The notes: generated by a model not told the origin, from the letters alone. Shown: positions 10,312-20,430, counted from the first letter of the stretch. The stretch is 64,000 nt of DNA from Ascaphus truei (GCA_036426205.1 CM071569.1:5520876-5584875); one strand, 5' to 3'. A program made the numbers and translations.

Positions 10312-10867
10312 ACTATATTAAACATGCTGAACTGTCAGACAAGACCACACTATATTAAACATGCTGAACAGTGAGACAAGACCACACTATATTAAATATG
10401 CTGAACAGTCAGACAAGACCACACTATATTAAACATGCTGAACAGTCAGACAAGACCACACTATATTAACCATGCTGAACAGCCAGACAAGACCACACTA
10501 TATTAAACATGCTGAAACAGACCATACAAGACCACAAACATATTAAACATGCTGAACAGTTCAGACAAGACCACGTATATTAAACATGCTGAACAGCCAA
10601 ACAAGACCACCCTATATTAAACATGCCTGAACCTTCAGAACAAGACCACACTATATTAAACATGCTGAACAGCCAGACAACCACACTGTATTAACAATGC
10701 TGAACAGTCAGACAAGACCACACTGTAATTAAACATGCTGACAGCCTACGACTAAAGACCCACACTGTTATTAAACATGCTGACCAAGCAGCAAGACCAA
10801 CCTGTATTAAAAACATGCTGAACAGTCTAGATACAGACTCACACTGTATTAAACATAATCTGAACAG
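10312..10867 (+). repeat. 37-bp minisatellite, forward block before the gap
   Basis: About 15 copies of a 37-bp unit that includes tatattaaacatgctgaaca and gtcagacaagaccacac. The first copies are nearly identical. From about 10520 towards the gap single-base indels become frequent, which suggests uncorrected long-read sequence. Confidence 0.9.
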
Positions 10868-10978
10868 NNNNNNNNNNNNNNNNNNNNNNNNNNNNNNNNN
10901 NNNNNNNNNNNNNNNNNNNNNNNNNNNNNNNNNNNNNNNNNNNNNNNNNNNNNNNNNNNNNNNNNNNNNNNNNNNNNN
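10868..10978. other. assembly gap (111 N)
   Basis: A run of N inside the 37-bp minisatellite. The array changes orientation across it, so its true length and order are unknown. Confidence 0.99.
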
Positions 10979-11170
10979 CTGTTCAGATTATGTTTAATAC
11001 AGTGGGTCTGTCTGACTGTTCCAGCATGTTTTTAATACAGGTTGGTCTTGTCCTGACTGTTCAGCATGTTTAATAACAGTGTGGTTTTGTCTGGCTGTTC
11101 AGCATGTTTAATACAGTGTGGTCTGTCTGACTGTTCAGCATTGTGTTAATACAGTGGGGTTGTCTGGCTG
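10979..11170 (-). repeat. 37-bp minisatellite, inverted block after the gap
   Basis: About five copies of the same unit in reverse complement (ctgttcagcatgtttaata). Indels are frequent. The block meets the forward array in a palindromic junction near 11160-11180 (ttgtctggctg against cagccagacaa). Confidence 0.9.
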
Positions 11171-11325
11171 TCAGCCAGACAAGACCACACTATATTAAAC
11201 ATGCTGAACAGTCAGACAAGACCAGACTATATTAAACATGCTGAACAGCCAGACAAGACCACACTATATTAAACATGCTGAACAGCCAGACAAGACCACA
11301 CTATATTAAACATGCTGAACAGCGT
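11171..11325 (+). repeat. 37-bp minisatellite, second forward block
   Basis: Four to five clean copies of the unit in the original orientation, ending at about 11325, where ordinary sequence begins. Confidence 0.9.
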
Positions 11326-11463
11326 GTTTAGAATGTAATTAGATATCCAGCATCTCCGACTCCTGCATAGTTTATCAAACTGCACATTTCCGTGCCCTCC
11401 CAGTGCATGTACACTACCTGCTACCTTAAAGGAGCAATTCATGTCGTCTGACATTTTTTAACA

Positions 11464-12292
11464 TGGGTTTGAAGCAGGGGGTCTCTGGAGCTGAACGCCT
11501 TTCATTTCAGCTCTGGGAACGCCCCGCTTGCAGAGATATTTACCTCCGTCAGCGTGCCCGCACTTAATGCAGGCAGTGCGCTGAGAGCCACAGATCGCTA
11601 TCTGCGGTCTGTAGGGAGCTGGAGAGGGAGCGGGAGCAGGAGCGTGGGGGGCGTGATTTGAGCGGGGGGGGGCGTGGTTTGAACCGAGAGTCCGTCCGTT
11701 CGTACCCCCCTCCCCTCCTCCGGTGTGCAGGAGCCCGGAGGCCAGGCTCCCTCCTCCTGAATCAAACTGGTTAGCCGGCAAAAAAAAAAAAAACAGGCCG
11801 CCTCCCTACGAGCTCCTTCCCTGCTCCCCTGCTTACCTCCTCATTGGCTCACACGCGCACCACGTGACGCGTCAACGCTCCAGAACACCTTCTTCTGGTA
11901 GCGCTGGCCGGCTGACGCGTCACAGCATGTAGTGAGCCACGGAGGGAGGAGGCAGCGGGGACCAACGGATTACAGGTAAGGGGCTGGTGGCGCACGCGCA
12001 CGCGGCCGCACGCACCACCGGACGCAGCGGGACGAAGCCCTAAGGGTTGCCAGTAGCTGCCCCGGCTGAGCTACCTGTGGTTTAAAGTTTAAAGCGCCCG
12101 CATCACGTGAGCCAATAGGAAGCCGAAGCTGATGACGTCATGACTTCCTATTGGCCCGTATTTTGCAGGAGCTTTGAAACTCTGCCATAATGTGAACCCT
12201 GCTAGCCGAGCGGCTGCCGGCACCCCCTGCGGAGGTCTGTAACTCCGGAGCTGAAATAAATGGGGTTCAGCTCTAGGGACCCCCTGCTTCAA
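11464..12292. mobile_element. composite foldback element (family D) holding a GC-rich insert
   Basis: The outer inverted repeats are about 75 bp. The left one runs ttgaagcagggggtctctgg and gagctgaacg, and the right one gttcagctctagggaccccc and tgcttcaatcc, with acctccg/cggaggt closer in. The interior (about 11551-12049) is a GC-rich block homologous to parts of 18597-19417 and 38408-39513, ending gggacgaagccctaa like a Harbinger-like terminus. The rest of the core carries ccaataggaag and cttcctattgg flanking a perfect tgacgtca (12111-12155). I infer a GC-rich element nested in an older foldback element. Confidence 0.6.
11841..11874. promoter_or_regulatory. CCAAT-box plus CACGTG core inside GC-rich element
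   Basis: attggctc is followed at about 16 bp by caccacgtgacgcgtca, i.e. a CCAAT box (minus strand), an E-box and a CRE-like end. The arrangement recurs at 19219-19250 and, inverted, at 39151-39182. Activity is inferred from motif content only. Confidence 0.4.
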
Positions 12293-12960
12293 TCCTATAT
12301 AAAATTAAATGAAGGGTGGAAAAGGCTTGGATTGCCGATTCTACCCAATCCATCCTCACACTACTGCACATGTCTTGATATCGTTTTTTCTAGGCCATAA
12401 TAGAGACCATATAGTAACTGCTTACTCACACTTTTATGCTGCATATTCAGCTCACAAGATAGCTTATCTTCCTCTTATCTCCTGTTCTTATTTGAGGCTC
12501 CTATCCACTGGGATCCATACCATCCATTAATAAGTGGTTGGGATGCCTCTCTGTGACAGATTCCATCTCATTACCCATCTACAGTAAGAGATTTGTCGTG
12601 TTATTCCATCTGTCCATTCATCCATCACCAATAATTGTGGAGAAAGCTTTTCCTAGACTGTTGGATATTTCCCACTATATAGTATTGAAACGTTCTGTTT
12701 AAGTACTAAGATCAGCAAAATAAACCTTGTCTGCCGCATTTTTATGTATTCAGTCTTTTTTTATGACTTGGTATTTAAAAATAGTCTTATTCAGGTGGGA
12801 AAGTTGCTTTATAAAACTACAAGGGTAATGGCATTAAATCGTCAGTGCCCACACCATCATTCTGTTTAAACTGTTTTTGATCTTGTGGAGAATAATATTA
12901 TTATCTATACTCTATATACTATCTATATATATCTATTATATTATATTTAAAATAGCATTA
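12293..12960. other. no gene recognised; AT-rich
   Basis: No exon or transposon end seen. The short frames at 12309-12530 and 12877-13125 are not supported by any domain; the second runs into family A. Confidence 0.45.
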
Positions 12961-12964
12961 TATC

Positions 12965-13440
12965 GAACTGTAATGCTCATCTGCAATGTCTTAGGCATTT
13001 CTGCAACCCCGCCTTTTCCCCATTATCACCCAGCACTACATCACTTCCACTGCAGTCAAGGGTTCTGGGAAATGACATTCAATGAGCACAACAGTGTCAC
13101 TTTTTGCCTCAATAACCATTTTTAAACATGGTGTCCCTATAGGCGTTAAGCTTGCTGCATGGTCCAGCTTTGAGCACAGCCAGGGTTAAGGTGCATACCT
13201 GAAAACCACCCACAGACAGCTGTTTCGACCTTGATTGGTGTCTCATCAGTGTGGGTTGATTTTACTAGGATGGCAGAGAGCATGGGATAGGCTAACCATA
13301 ATACTGATTAAGTTTATGGTGAGTACAAAGTGACAAAAACCCCCACAGGAAAGCAAATATGCAATTAACGTATTCTCATCTGCATGTCTTAGGCAGGTCT
13401 GCAACCCAGCCTTTCCCCATTATCACCAGCATACAGCACT
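12965..13440 (-). mobile_element. family A tandem copy (399-bp period) with intact hammerhead core
   Basis: One body (12972-13110: ctcatctgc, gtcttaggca, ctgcaaccccgcc, gacattcaatgagcac) is followed by the ribozyme region 13208-13256, a spacer, the word tatggtgagta (13313), and then the start of a second body (13375: ctcatctgcatgtcttaggc). The ctcat word recurs after 399 bp, so units are head to tail. The second body breaks off in a CA microsatellite. Strand is set by the ribozyme. A tandem unit this short with a type I hammerhead matches the known form of retrozymes and of Penelope-like element termini. No protein is encoded. Confidence 0.75.
13208..13256 (-). ncRNA. type I hammerhead ribozyme (candidate)
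   Basis: Read on the minus strand: helix I strand ACCCACA (13256 to 13250), core CUGAUGA (13249-13243), helix II GAC...GUC (13242-13227), GAAA (13226-13223), helix III as the self-complementary ACAGCUGU that begins with the last A of GAAA (13223-13216), cleavage C (13215) in a GUC triplet, then UGUGGGU (13214-13208), which pairs perfectly with the first strand. Every invariant core base is present. Outer AAAA/UUUU pairing could extend helix I after an internal loop. Helix II is short (3 bp) and helix III has no loop, so activity may need a dimer, as known for Penelope-type hammerheads. Predicted cut: between 13215 and 13214. Confidence 0.75.
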
Positions 13441-13445
13441 TCCAC

Positions 13446-13471
13446 GCAAACACACCACACACACACACACC

Positions 13472-13510
<39 letters not shown>

Positions 13511-13545
13511 ACACACACACCACCACACACACCACACACACACAT
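13446..13545. repeat. (CA)n microsatellite
   Basis: Interrupted (CA)n with cacc interruptions, grown inside the second family A unit. Confidence 0.95.
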
Positions 13546-13589
13546 CACCTTTGTGCTTTTTCAGGAGAACAATGACTGCAAAAATCAGC

Positions 13590-13680
13590 CTTTATCCAGC
13601 AGCCAATAAAAAGCTTGGGAGGCTATCGGGAGACGATAGTGTCGTTTTCTATTAGGTGACCCTACGGCCATCTTGTTTTT
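13590..13680. repeat. family D-like core fragment
   Basis: cagccaataaaaagctt, a gacgatagtgtcg block, ttctattagg and ggccatcttgttttt follow the same order as the core at 27222-27325 and partly that at 12111-12165. This suggests a third, decayed copy of the CCAAT/CRE hairpin repeat. Confidence 0.4.
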
Positions 13681-14290
13681 TACCGGCACAAATAAAAACG
13701 TTGATTTCTCTCCAATAGATGAGTACCCAGAAGTCCCTTGGAGTGAATCCAGATTGGAAATAAAGTTGAAAAACGACTCTTTCTGAAGAAAATGAGCATG
13801 AATGTGATGACATTCACTGGAAGTCATAACACATACTCATTTAATAACATTCAGTGAGCACTAGAAGAGCGAATAATAATTTTCCCATATCACTAAACTG
13901 CAGCGGATCCAAATCCGATCCAAAAATTCGCCGTCCCCTAAGGGGAGCGGTATTAAAGCATGTAGGAATTATGGGTGACCATAGTACATTATAAGGAGAC
14001 AGGAAAGGTCAGTTTAATGAATGGCGACGAATCAGTTGTTATCCATTGGGGATATTTTTCCGGTGCATATGCAAATAAAGGCAGACTATTTTCCATGTAT
14101 GACGTACTTCATTCCCTGTTTCCCAGTTTGGCTGGAAAGAAGGTATCCAGCTGGGAGACTAAGATTCTGGCTCACATTAACTGGACCGTTTTGCCCGAGT
14201 GTGGTTCAGGAGACGTCATTTCAGTTGTGAAAAAACAATTTGAAGTTACCACATTGGATCGATCATTTACTCCTACAAATGTCGCTAACG
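13681..14290. other. no gene called; unexplained 127-codon frame at 13975-14358
   Basis: A plus-strand frame at 13975-14358 runs 127 codons with mixed composition (starts MTIVHYKETGKV). Its last 20 codons lie inside the dispersed repeat at 14295, and no domain is recognisable, so a chance frame is more likely than a gene. The part at 13900-13930 repeats the gatccaaatccgatcc vocabulary of 845-1140. Confidence 0.35.
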
Positions 14291-14294
14291 TAAC

Positions 14295-14500
14295 TGTCCT
14301 CTGTGTCGCTGCCACATGTGCCCACGCAACTGTGGTGGTCGCGGCACCAGAGGATTAACACTGATCAGGGGTTCCCATTCGGAAGCATGGACCCCCCTGC
14401 AGTACAACCATGGCAGACACTGCCTCAGGTGCCACAGACTCACAGTTGTGCCGCTGCACCACCAGAGAAGTTAGTCTGGCTCCACCTGTAGTCTCGTATG
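14295..14500. repeat. dispersed repeat, copy 2 (ttcggaagcatggacccccc family)
   Basis: Shares tggtggtcgcggcaccagag, gattaa and ttcggaagcatggacccccc with 8255-8430; weaker copy at 43670. Class unknown. Confidence 0.55.
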
Positions 14501-14509
14501 GAAGACCTA

Positions 14510-14809
14510 GGCCGTGCGTACAGTGCCCGCGATGGCGACGCCGCCCAAAAACAAATACATTGCCGCCGTGTGCACTTATAGTAAGCGCGACGGCGACAAT
14601 GCGACGGGGCGATGTCGCATCGCGAACTTTGATAGCCGGCAATATTTGATTTTTGAAGGGCTGTCGCCTCATGTGACAGCCCCTGAGCCAATCAAATGCC
14701 AGTACGCCCGCGACGCCACCGCAAAGTGAAATATAACTTTCGCTAGCGGCGACGGTGACGGGTGACCTCACCCGTCCCGTCGCCCGTCGTGGGCACTATA
14801 TGTGCGGCC
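14510..14809. mobile_element. Harbinger-like GC-rich element, 300 bp
   Basis: Inverted termini are ggccgtgcgtacagtgcccg and cgtgggcactatatgtgcgg plus cc. Flanks are CTA (14507-14509) and TTA (14810-14812), a TWA-like site. Subterminal gcgatggcgacg pairs with cgtcgccc. Inside, catgtgacagcccctgagcc followed by aatc repeats the E-box/CCAAT module. Sister of 9275-9564. The overlapping short frames on both strands are not genes. Confidence 0.7.
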
Positions 14810-14812
14810 TTA

Positions 14813-15691
14813 TGCACACGGGAGACAAAGTAGTTATTCATTATTCAAGCGGGACGGTGCAGATCTGGCACTAGCATGGTGAACCTGCCATTAACTTAAC
14901 CCCCAAAAGGCTCTATGGAGCTTATGTAGTAATTAAATAGTGAGAGTGGCATTTTCCCATGGAAACACTTTTTGCAGCATTCATTAAACAGTTTGTGCAT
15001 GTCCAAAGAGTGTGAACACAGCATGTAAGGGGACAATTTGGTTGTGGCTGTGCAAATGCATGCCGTGTGCAAATGTTGCATGCAAATGAAGAAGTCTTGC
15101 GAAATTAGGTATTATTCAATAAACTACACGATTACACTTCACACGGAAATCTTTTCTTTGTATCCCTCGAACATACTTTATCTGCTCAATTTGTGGTGAG
15201 ATATTTTCAAAGGAGAATTATATATGCAAAAATATGCAACCATTTCAACTATTTCATTCTCATTCTTTTGCGAGCAAGACAGATGTTTTTGCAAAGCAGA
15301 TGTTTTGTGTAGCAATCGTTCTGCTCAAATAACTCTTAATAAATACAGCACAAACTCATGATTTTTACGTACCAAACTGCTTTATATCTTTGCGGGTAAT
15401 TTTACGTGGAAGAACAATGGATAAGTAACTATGTATCAACGCCTGCACCGATCTGTGCTTCAAGTATGTTCAATGTAACAAGCTTGTTCCTCCAGTGTCT
15501 TACATTTGTAGCAGAATTAATAAACAAAAAAGTTGACACCACTTCAGACATGGTAGAGGTGGTAGAGGTGCACATGAGGTCCCATCTCATTATAATCTGT
15601 GCTTCATATAACTCCTCCCTACCTCCTACTTCTAACACCCTCTAATGCACAGCGGGCAAAAATTGAAAGAAAGCCCTTGATACACTGAAGC
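14813..15691. other. no gene recognised
   Basis: AT-rich, no exon, array or transposon terminus seen. Overlapping frames at 15406-15645 (plus) and 15429-15638 (minus) are mirror frames of the same DNA without domains. Confidence 0.45.
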
Positions 15692-15694
15692 TAA

Positions 15695-15985
15695 GGCCTC
15701 GTCCAGGGTGGTGCTGAGCGGGCGCTGGCACTCACGCTGGACCCATGCGACCTGCACAGTGCCTGCGTGGAGCGTCGGCGCGCCCCGCTCGCGCTCCCAG
15801 CCGCTAGCCGGCAAGCAAATTGATTTTGCTGCTCGCAAGCGCGTCACATGAGCGGTTCGCCCAATGAGTGCGAACCAGCTCTGTGACGTCGGAGCCGCGC
15901 TCCCAGACGTGCGTGCACCAAGCACGGCCGAGCAAGGTGCAGCGCCGGAAGCGCCAGCGCGCTCGTTTCCTACCTGGACGAGGCT
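15695..15985. mobile_element. Harbinger-like GC-rich element, 291 bp, TAA duplication
   Basis: Termini ggcctcgtccagg and cctggacgaggct are near-perfect inverted repeats. The flanks are identical TAA (15692-15694 and 15986-15988), the expected PIF/Harbinger target duplication. The interior is CpG-rich and has gcgtcacatgagcggttcgc followed by ccaatgag, the shared E-box/CCAAT module. Long minus-strand frames across it are due to GC richness. Confidence 0.8.
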
Positions 15986-15988
15986 TAA

Positions 15989-16470
15989 GAGATGCAACAC
16001 AATAATTACATTTGCTCCAGAATTTCTTAAGCTCATAGGTCATTCATTAAACTGCGACAGTGCCGGGAACTCTTATTGAACTTCAATGGAAGCTTCCGTG
16101 TGATAGTTCCCCCGATCGGCACAATCTCAGATAATAACCCTCATAGAAATACAACTACAAATAATAATTGCTGTGTATCCAGTGGGGTAGGGGGGAAGCA
16201 ATCCATTCCTAATCTCTGGGTTTCTGGCTCCCCTGGCAGTGAAGGGGTTAAGAGAGTGGATCCCAGCAGTACTGGTGACAGTGGGGAAGAGCTATCCCAA
16301 GCCCAGTGCTGGGCGGTTGATCTGGCTGGCCACTTCAACAAACACTGGCCCCCCCTGCAACAAATGCCACCTACCCTCTCTCAACAAGCCCTCATTCCCC
16401 CCACCCTCCCTCCACAACAATCACCCACACTCCGCCCGTTCAGCAAACATACCGCCAACAAACCCCCCCC
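15989..16470. other. no gene recognised
   Basis: Mostly unassigned. Frames at 16076-16498 and 16239-16517 run into the C-rich minisatellite and show no domain. No splice-site-bounded exon could be argued. Confidence 0.4.
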
Positions 16471-16473
16471 CAC

Positions 16474-17636
16474 TAATGCTAACCCCAACCCGGACTAATC
16501 TAACACCCCAACCCTGACTAATGCTACCACCCCCGACATGCACCCCAACCTGACTAATGCTACCCATACCCAATGCTAACCCGCAGCATAACACACCCCA
16601 AACCCGAACTAATGCTAACCCCAACCCGGTACTAATGCTACCACCCAACCCGCACTAATGCTACCCCAACCCGCTCAACACCGCCTAATTGCTACCCAAC
16701 CCGGACTAATGCTACCCCAACCCGGACTAATGCTACCCGCCAACCCACTAATCCCGCCAAACCCACTAATGCTACCACCCAACCCGGACTAATGCTACCC
16801 CAACCACGAATCTACCCCACACTGCCTAATGCTACCCCCAACCCGGACTAATGCTACACCACCCCCCCGGACAATGCTACCCCCCAACCCGACTAAAGCT
16901 ACCCCCAACCCGGACTACTACCCCAACCCGACTAATGCTACCCCCACCCCGGACTAATGCTACCCCAACCCGACTAATGCTACCCAACCCGGACTAATGC
17001 TACCCCAACCCGGACTAATATGCTACCCCAACCCTGACTAATGCTACCCCCAACCCGGACTATGTCTACACCCAACCCGGACTAATGCTACACCACCCCG
17101 ACAATCTACCCCTCGCCTCTAGCTACCCCACCCGAATCTCCCACCCGGACTAATGCTACCCCAACCCGGACTAAGCTACCAACGCCCAACCCGACTAAGC
17201 TACTCCAACCCACTAATTCTACCCCAACCCGGACTAATCTACACCACCCACCACCCCGACAGCTAACCCCCCCTACTAATGCTACCCCCAACCCGATAAT
17301 TGCTTACCACCAACCGGACTAATGCTACCCCAACCCGACTAATGCTAATTGCTACCCCCAACCCGACTAATGCTACCCCAACCCAAAACGGACTAATGCT
17401 AACCCCCAACCCGTACTAAATGCTAAACCTCCACCCGGACCTAATTGCTCTCCTCACTAACCCGCACTAATTGCTACCCCACCGACAGCCTCCCCGCCTA
17501 ATGCTCCCCAACCCGGACTAATGCTACCCCAACCCGGACTAATGCTACCCCAACCCGGACTAATGCTACCCCAACCCGGACTAATGCTACCCCAGGACTA
17601 ATGCTACCCCACCCCGGACAAATGCTACCCCAACCC
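16474..17636. repeat. 21-bp minisatellite, about 1.2 kb, about 55 copies
   Basis: Unit actaatgctaccccaacccg plus g. Copies at both edges are cleaner (about five near-identical copies at 17515-17600), while the middle has many single-base indels and partial units. Frames inside are repeat products. Confidence 0.95.
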
Positions 17637-18115
17637 AGGTAAAGTGTTCAGTCCTGGAGCTCGGAAATCCTGCCGGCTGGCCTGAATCCCATTAGGTATG
17701 CCTGTGTTGCCTGCCAATATCCACACACTCCCTGTGACATTTCCCTAATTGGTTTCGCTTGTCTTGCTGATGATGTGTCAGGCTTCAGGAAAAAAAGACT
17801 CTATTTGTGTCAGTGCACGGCTGAAGTGTAACTATTTTAGTTAAATGCAGCAGTTATTGTCAAGTGATTGCCAAGTACTGCAAGAGCTGAACACTGGATA
17901 TCTCATGGAACACATGGTATTTTAAGAAGCAGGTTCACAGTTATTTTGAATATATAAAAATATATATTTTTTTTTAAATGTATATTTTGTGCACCAATTT
18001 CCCAGGAAAGCTTTGTCCTTAACCCATTAACTGCCAGAGGAGTAAGAAACACATTTCATAGCAATGCAGTCCAGTTTTATATGCCAGTGAAGGGAAGAAA
18101 ACTGTCCCATGATAT
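17637..18115. other. no gene recognised
   Basis: Ordinary-composition sequence between the 21-bp array and a TA/GA microsatellite. No exon, transposon end or tandem repeat seen. Confidence 0.45.
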
Positions 18116-18129
18116 ATATATATATACAA

Positions 18130-18156
<27 letters not shown>
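18116..18156. repeat. (TA)n(GA)n microsatellite
   Basis: tatatatata followed by (ga)n directly before the SINE tail. Confidence 0.9.
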
Positions 18157-18159
<3 letters not shown>

Positions 18160-18161
<2 letters not shown>

Positions 18162-18345
18162 CTTGTATAGCGCTGCAGCGCTTTAGAGACATGTTGCAGA
18201 CACAGTCCCTGCCCCATGCAGCTTACAATCTATTTTTTGGTGCCTGCACAGGGAGATAAGGTGACTTGCCCAAGGTCACAAGGAGCCGACACCGGAAATT
18301 GAACCGGGTTTCCCTGCTTGAAGCTCAGTGCCAGTCTCACTAAGA
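18160..18345 (-). mobile_element. tRNA-derived SINE
   Basis: On the minus strand the head reads tagtgagactgg (A-box-like) and ggttcaatttcc (B-box-like, consensus GGTTCGANTCC), then gtgaccttgggcaagtcacc, the core also known from MIR-type SINEs, then gattgtaagctgcatggggc and cagggactgtgtctg, and an end with gcgctatacaag. The order head, core, tail fits a tRNA-derived SINE using a LINE-like 3' end. The tail is shared with 5247-5385 and, less closely, 62007-62165. Confidence 0.7.
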
Positions 18346-18359
18346 TATATATATATATG

Positions 18360-18530
18360 GTGAGTTAAAATGGATTTCAGGTAAAAGGTGATACGGTGTG
18401 CTCATTTGCATGTCATATCCCAGAATCCCTTGTGGAAGTGCTGGGTGATAATGGTGAAAGGCGGGGTTGCAGACCTGCCTAAGACATGCAAATGAGCATA
18501 CAGTTGTATTTCCATTTGATATATATATAT
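18360..18530 (-). repeat. family A copy, subtype A2, minus orientation
   Basis: Contains gtgctcatttgcatgtcata, gataatggtgaaaggcgggg and ttgcagacctgcctaagaca, the reverse complement of the body at 12972. The ribozyme part is absent. Ends in tatatatata. Confidence 0.8.
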
Positions 18531-18539
18531 ATAATATAT

Positions 18540-18917
18540 ACAGTACACTGTATGCTAGGTGATAAAGGTGACAGGAAGGGTTGCAGACCTGTCTAAGGCT
18601 AAGGTCCCGTTGCACGCGTCCGCACGACTGGCTTGCTTGCCGGCGGCGCGTGCAACTCGCTGTACCGCGATCTGCGGTCTACAGGCTACTTTTCTCGGAG
18701 CGGGGGGGGCGTGGCCAAACGGGTCGGGGGGGCGCGGCCATGACGTCAGGGGGCGCGGCCATGACGTAGGGGGCCGGAGCGGGAGGTGGGCGGGAGTGGG
18801 AGAATTGACAGGGGGGGGCGTGGCTTGAGCGGAGGGACCCGCTACTCTTCCCCCCCCTCCCTCCACGGGCTGCCACGGGCTGCAGGTAAGTAAAAAAAAC
18901 ACACACACACAGGCACT

Positions 18918-18963
<46 letters not shown>

Positions 18964-19430
18964 CAGGCACTCACGCACTCATACACACACACACACAGAC
19001 AGAGACAGACACACACACACACACACACACACAGGCAGGCACTCACGCACTCATACACACACACACACAGACAGAGACAGACACACACACACACACAGAC
19101 AGAGACAGGCACGCACGCACTCAGGCACACACATACACAGACAGGCACTCACGCTGCTTTCACTCCACACTCCTCCACGCTCCCCGAAGCCTCTCCTCCT
19201 CCCGCAGCCTCCCCTCCCCATTGGCTCACAGCCACACCACGTGACGCGTCGAAGCTAGGAAACACCATTCTGTTGTGTCTCCTAGCGGCTGACGCGCCAC
19301 AGCGTGTAGTCAGCTCTGCCGCCAGGGGGGACCGGGACCGGCTCGCGAGGATTCCCCTGCTGGTGGGGAACTCGCTACATTGCCGCCCGCGCCAACGAGC
19401 GCAGCGGGTCCCAGGCCTAAGACATGTGAA
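18540..19430 (-). repeat. family A copy (subtype A1) split by a Harbinger-like insert
   Basis: Left part gtatgctaggtgataaaggt to acctgtc (18550-18593), right part gacatgtgaatgtgctcaca (19421-19443). Joined, they form the continuous body seen at 45310-45400. The interruption is the element 18597-19417. Confidence 0.8.
18597..19417. mobile_element. Harbinger-like GC-rich element, 821 bp, TAA duplication
   Basis: Begins ggctaaggtcccgttgc and ends gcgggtcccaggcc. Flanked by TAA at 18594-18596 and 19418-19420; removing the insert restores gtctaagacatg of family A. The centre holds CA-rich arrays (18895-19145) with two copies of a gcaggcactcacgcactcat block. attggctcacagccacacca followed by cgtgacgcgtc (19219-19250) repeats the CCAAT/E-box module. 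Long CV-rich minus frames are repeat artefacts. Confidence 0.8.
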
Positions 19431-19630
19431 TGTGCTCACAAGTGATCTTTAAATACAACTGTATGCTCATCTGCATGTCTTAGGCAGGTCTGCAACCCCG
19501 CCTTTCACCATTATCACCCAGCACACAGCACTTCCACTGCAGCAAGGGATTCTGGGAAATGACATGCAAATGAGCACACAGTGCCACTTTTTGCTTCAAA
19601 AACCATTTTTAACATGGTTCCCTATATATA
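19431..19630 (+). repeat. family A copy, subtype A2, plus orientation
   Basis: actgtatgctcatctgcatg, gcaggtctgcaaccccgcct, cactgcagcaagggattctg and gacatgcaaatgagcacaca in order. Head to head with the preceding minus copy. No ribozyme core follows, although tctcatcagt occurs at 19659. Confidence 0.8.
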
Positions 19631-20197
19631 CAGTACATACATATATATATAGAACATAGATCTCATCAGTAATAAAAACATTTAACTTTTGGCTGAAGAT
19701 GAGACTGCTGAGCTTTTGTTCTTTTTATCCACTATACACCCCCCAGGCCCCTCCTGGCAGCACTGTGTGTATACAGTTTCTCAGAGACATGTCCATGTCT
19801 CTTTGACGTCACACTGACATGTCTGGTGCACAGGGAGCTGCCCGTTAGTTTGGAGCTAGATGGGGGGGTTGGGGATTTGGAAGGGTCCATGATTTTTTAA
19901 ATGTGAAAACGAGTCTGTTTTATTGGGAGTTAATATGATTCTTTGATAGCTCTCCGATTTTTTTAACACGCGTCTCGGAAACCAATTCATCTTCCTGCAG
20001 CTTTGTGAAATTGTGTAAAGGAAGAAAAATCACAATGGCTGCCGTTTAATAATGAAGGATGTGGTCAGACAAAAATAAAAATAGGAAAATAAAGGCAATT
20101 TGTATGCTGCCCAGGACTGCGCCTCCTAGGGACAGATACAGGCAGTTACATTTCCATGACTCCTTGTTTAATGGGCCAGCGTGTATCTGTACAGATG
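19631..20197. other. no gene recognised
   Basis: Unassigned sequence with short TA runs at the left. No exon or element end found. Confidence 0.4.
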
Positions 20198-20430
20198 TAG
20201 CAAACCCACAGGTTCTCAACTCCAGTCCTTAACCCCCCTCCCCCCCCCCCCCCACCCAACAGGTCGGGTTTTCAGGATATCCCTGCTTCAGCATAGTTGG
20301 CTCAATCAGTCACTTCCTCAGCACAGGTGGCTCAGTCACTGCTTCAGCACAGGCGGCTCAATCAGTCACTGCTTCAGCACAGGTGGCTCAATCAGTGGCT
20401 CAGTCAGAGACTGAGCAGCAATCTCGCTTA
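20198..20430. repeat. hAT foldback relative with internal 30-bp amplification
   Basis: Starts like the hAT foldback family (ggttctcaactccagtcct, interrupted by a C run at 20226) and ccctgcttcagc. It then carries about four tandem variants of a 30-bp unit containing cttcagcacaggtggctcaa and tcagtcactg, instead of the usual single foldback centre. The right arm is absent. Confidence 0.6.

Noticed and set aside
10312..11325. CRISPR-like array
   Set aside because: Units abut with no unique spacers, the block inverts, and the genome is clearly eukaryotic.
12120..12160. Hammerhead core from ctgatga near 12129
   Set aside because: Part of the CRE palindrome; no downstream GAAA with a closing helix.
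18160..18345. tRNA gene on the minus strand
   Set aside because: The B-box-like word sits in a SINE with a core and a retroposon tail; no complete tRNA fold.
18555..19148. 197-codon minus frame with VCVCVC repeats
   Set aside because: Spans a CA microsatellite within a Harbinger-like element.
19655..19735. Hammerhead core from tctcatcagt (minus CUGAUGA)
   Set aside because: No GAAA partner at a suitable distance and no pairing for helix I.
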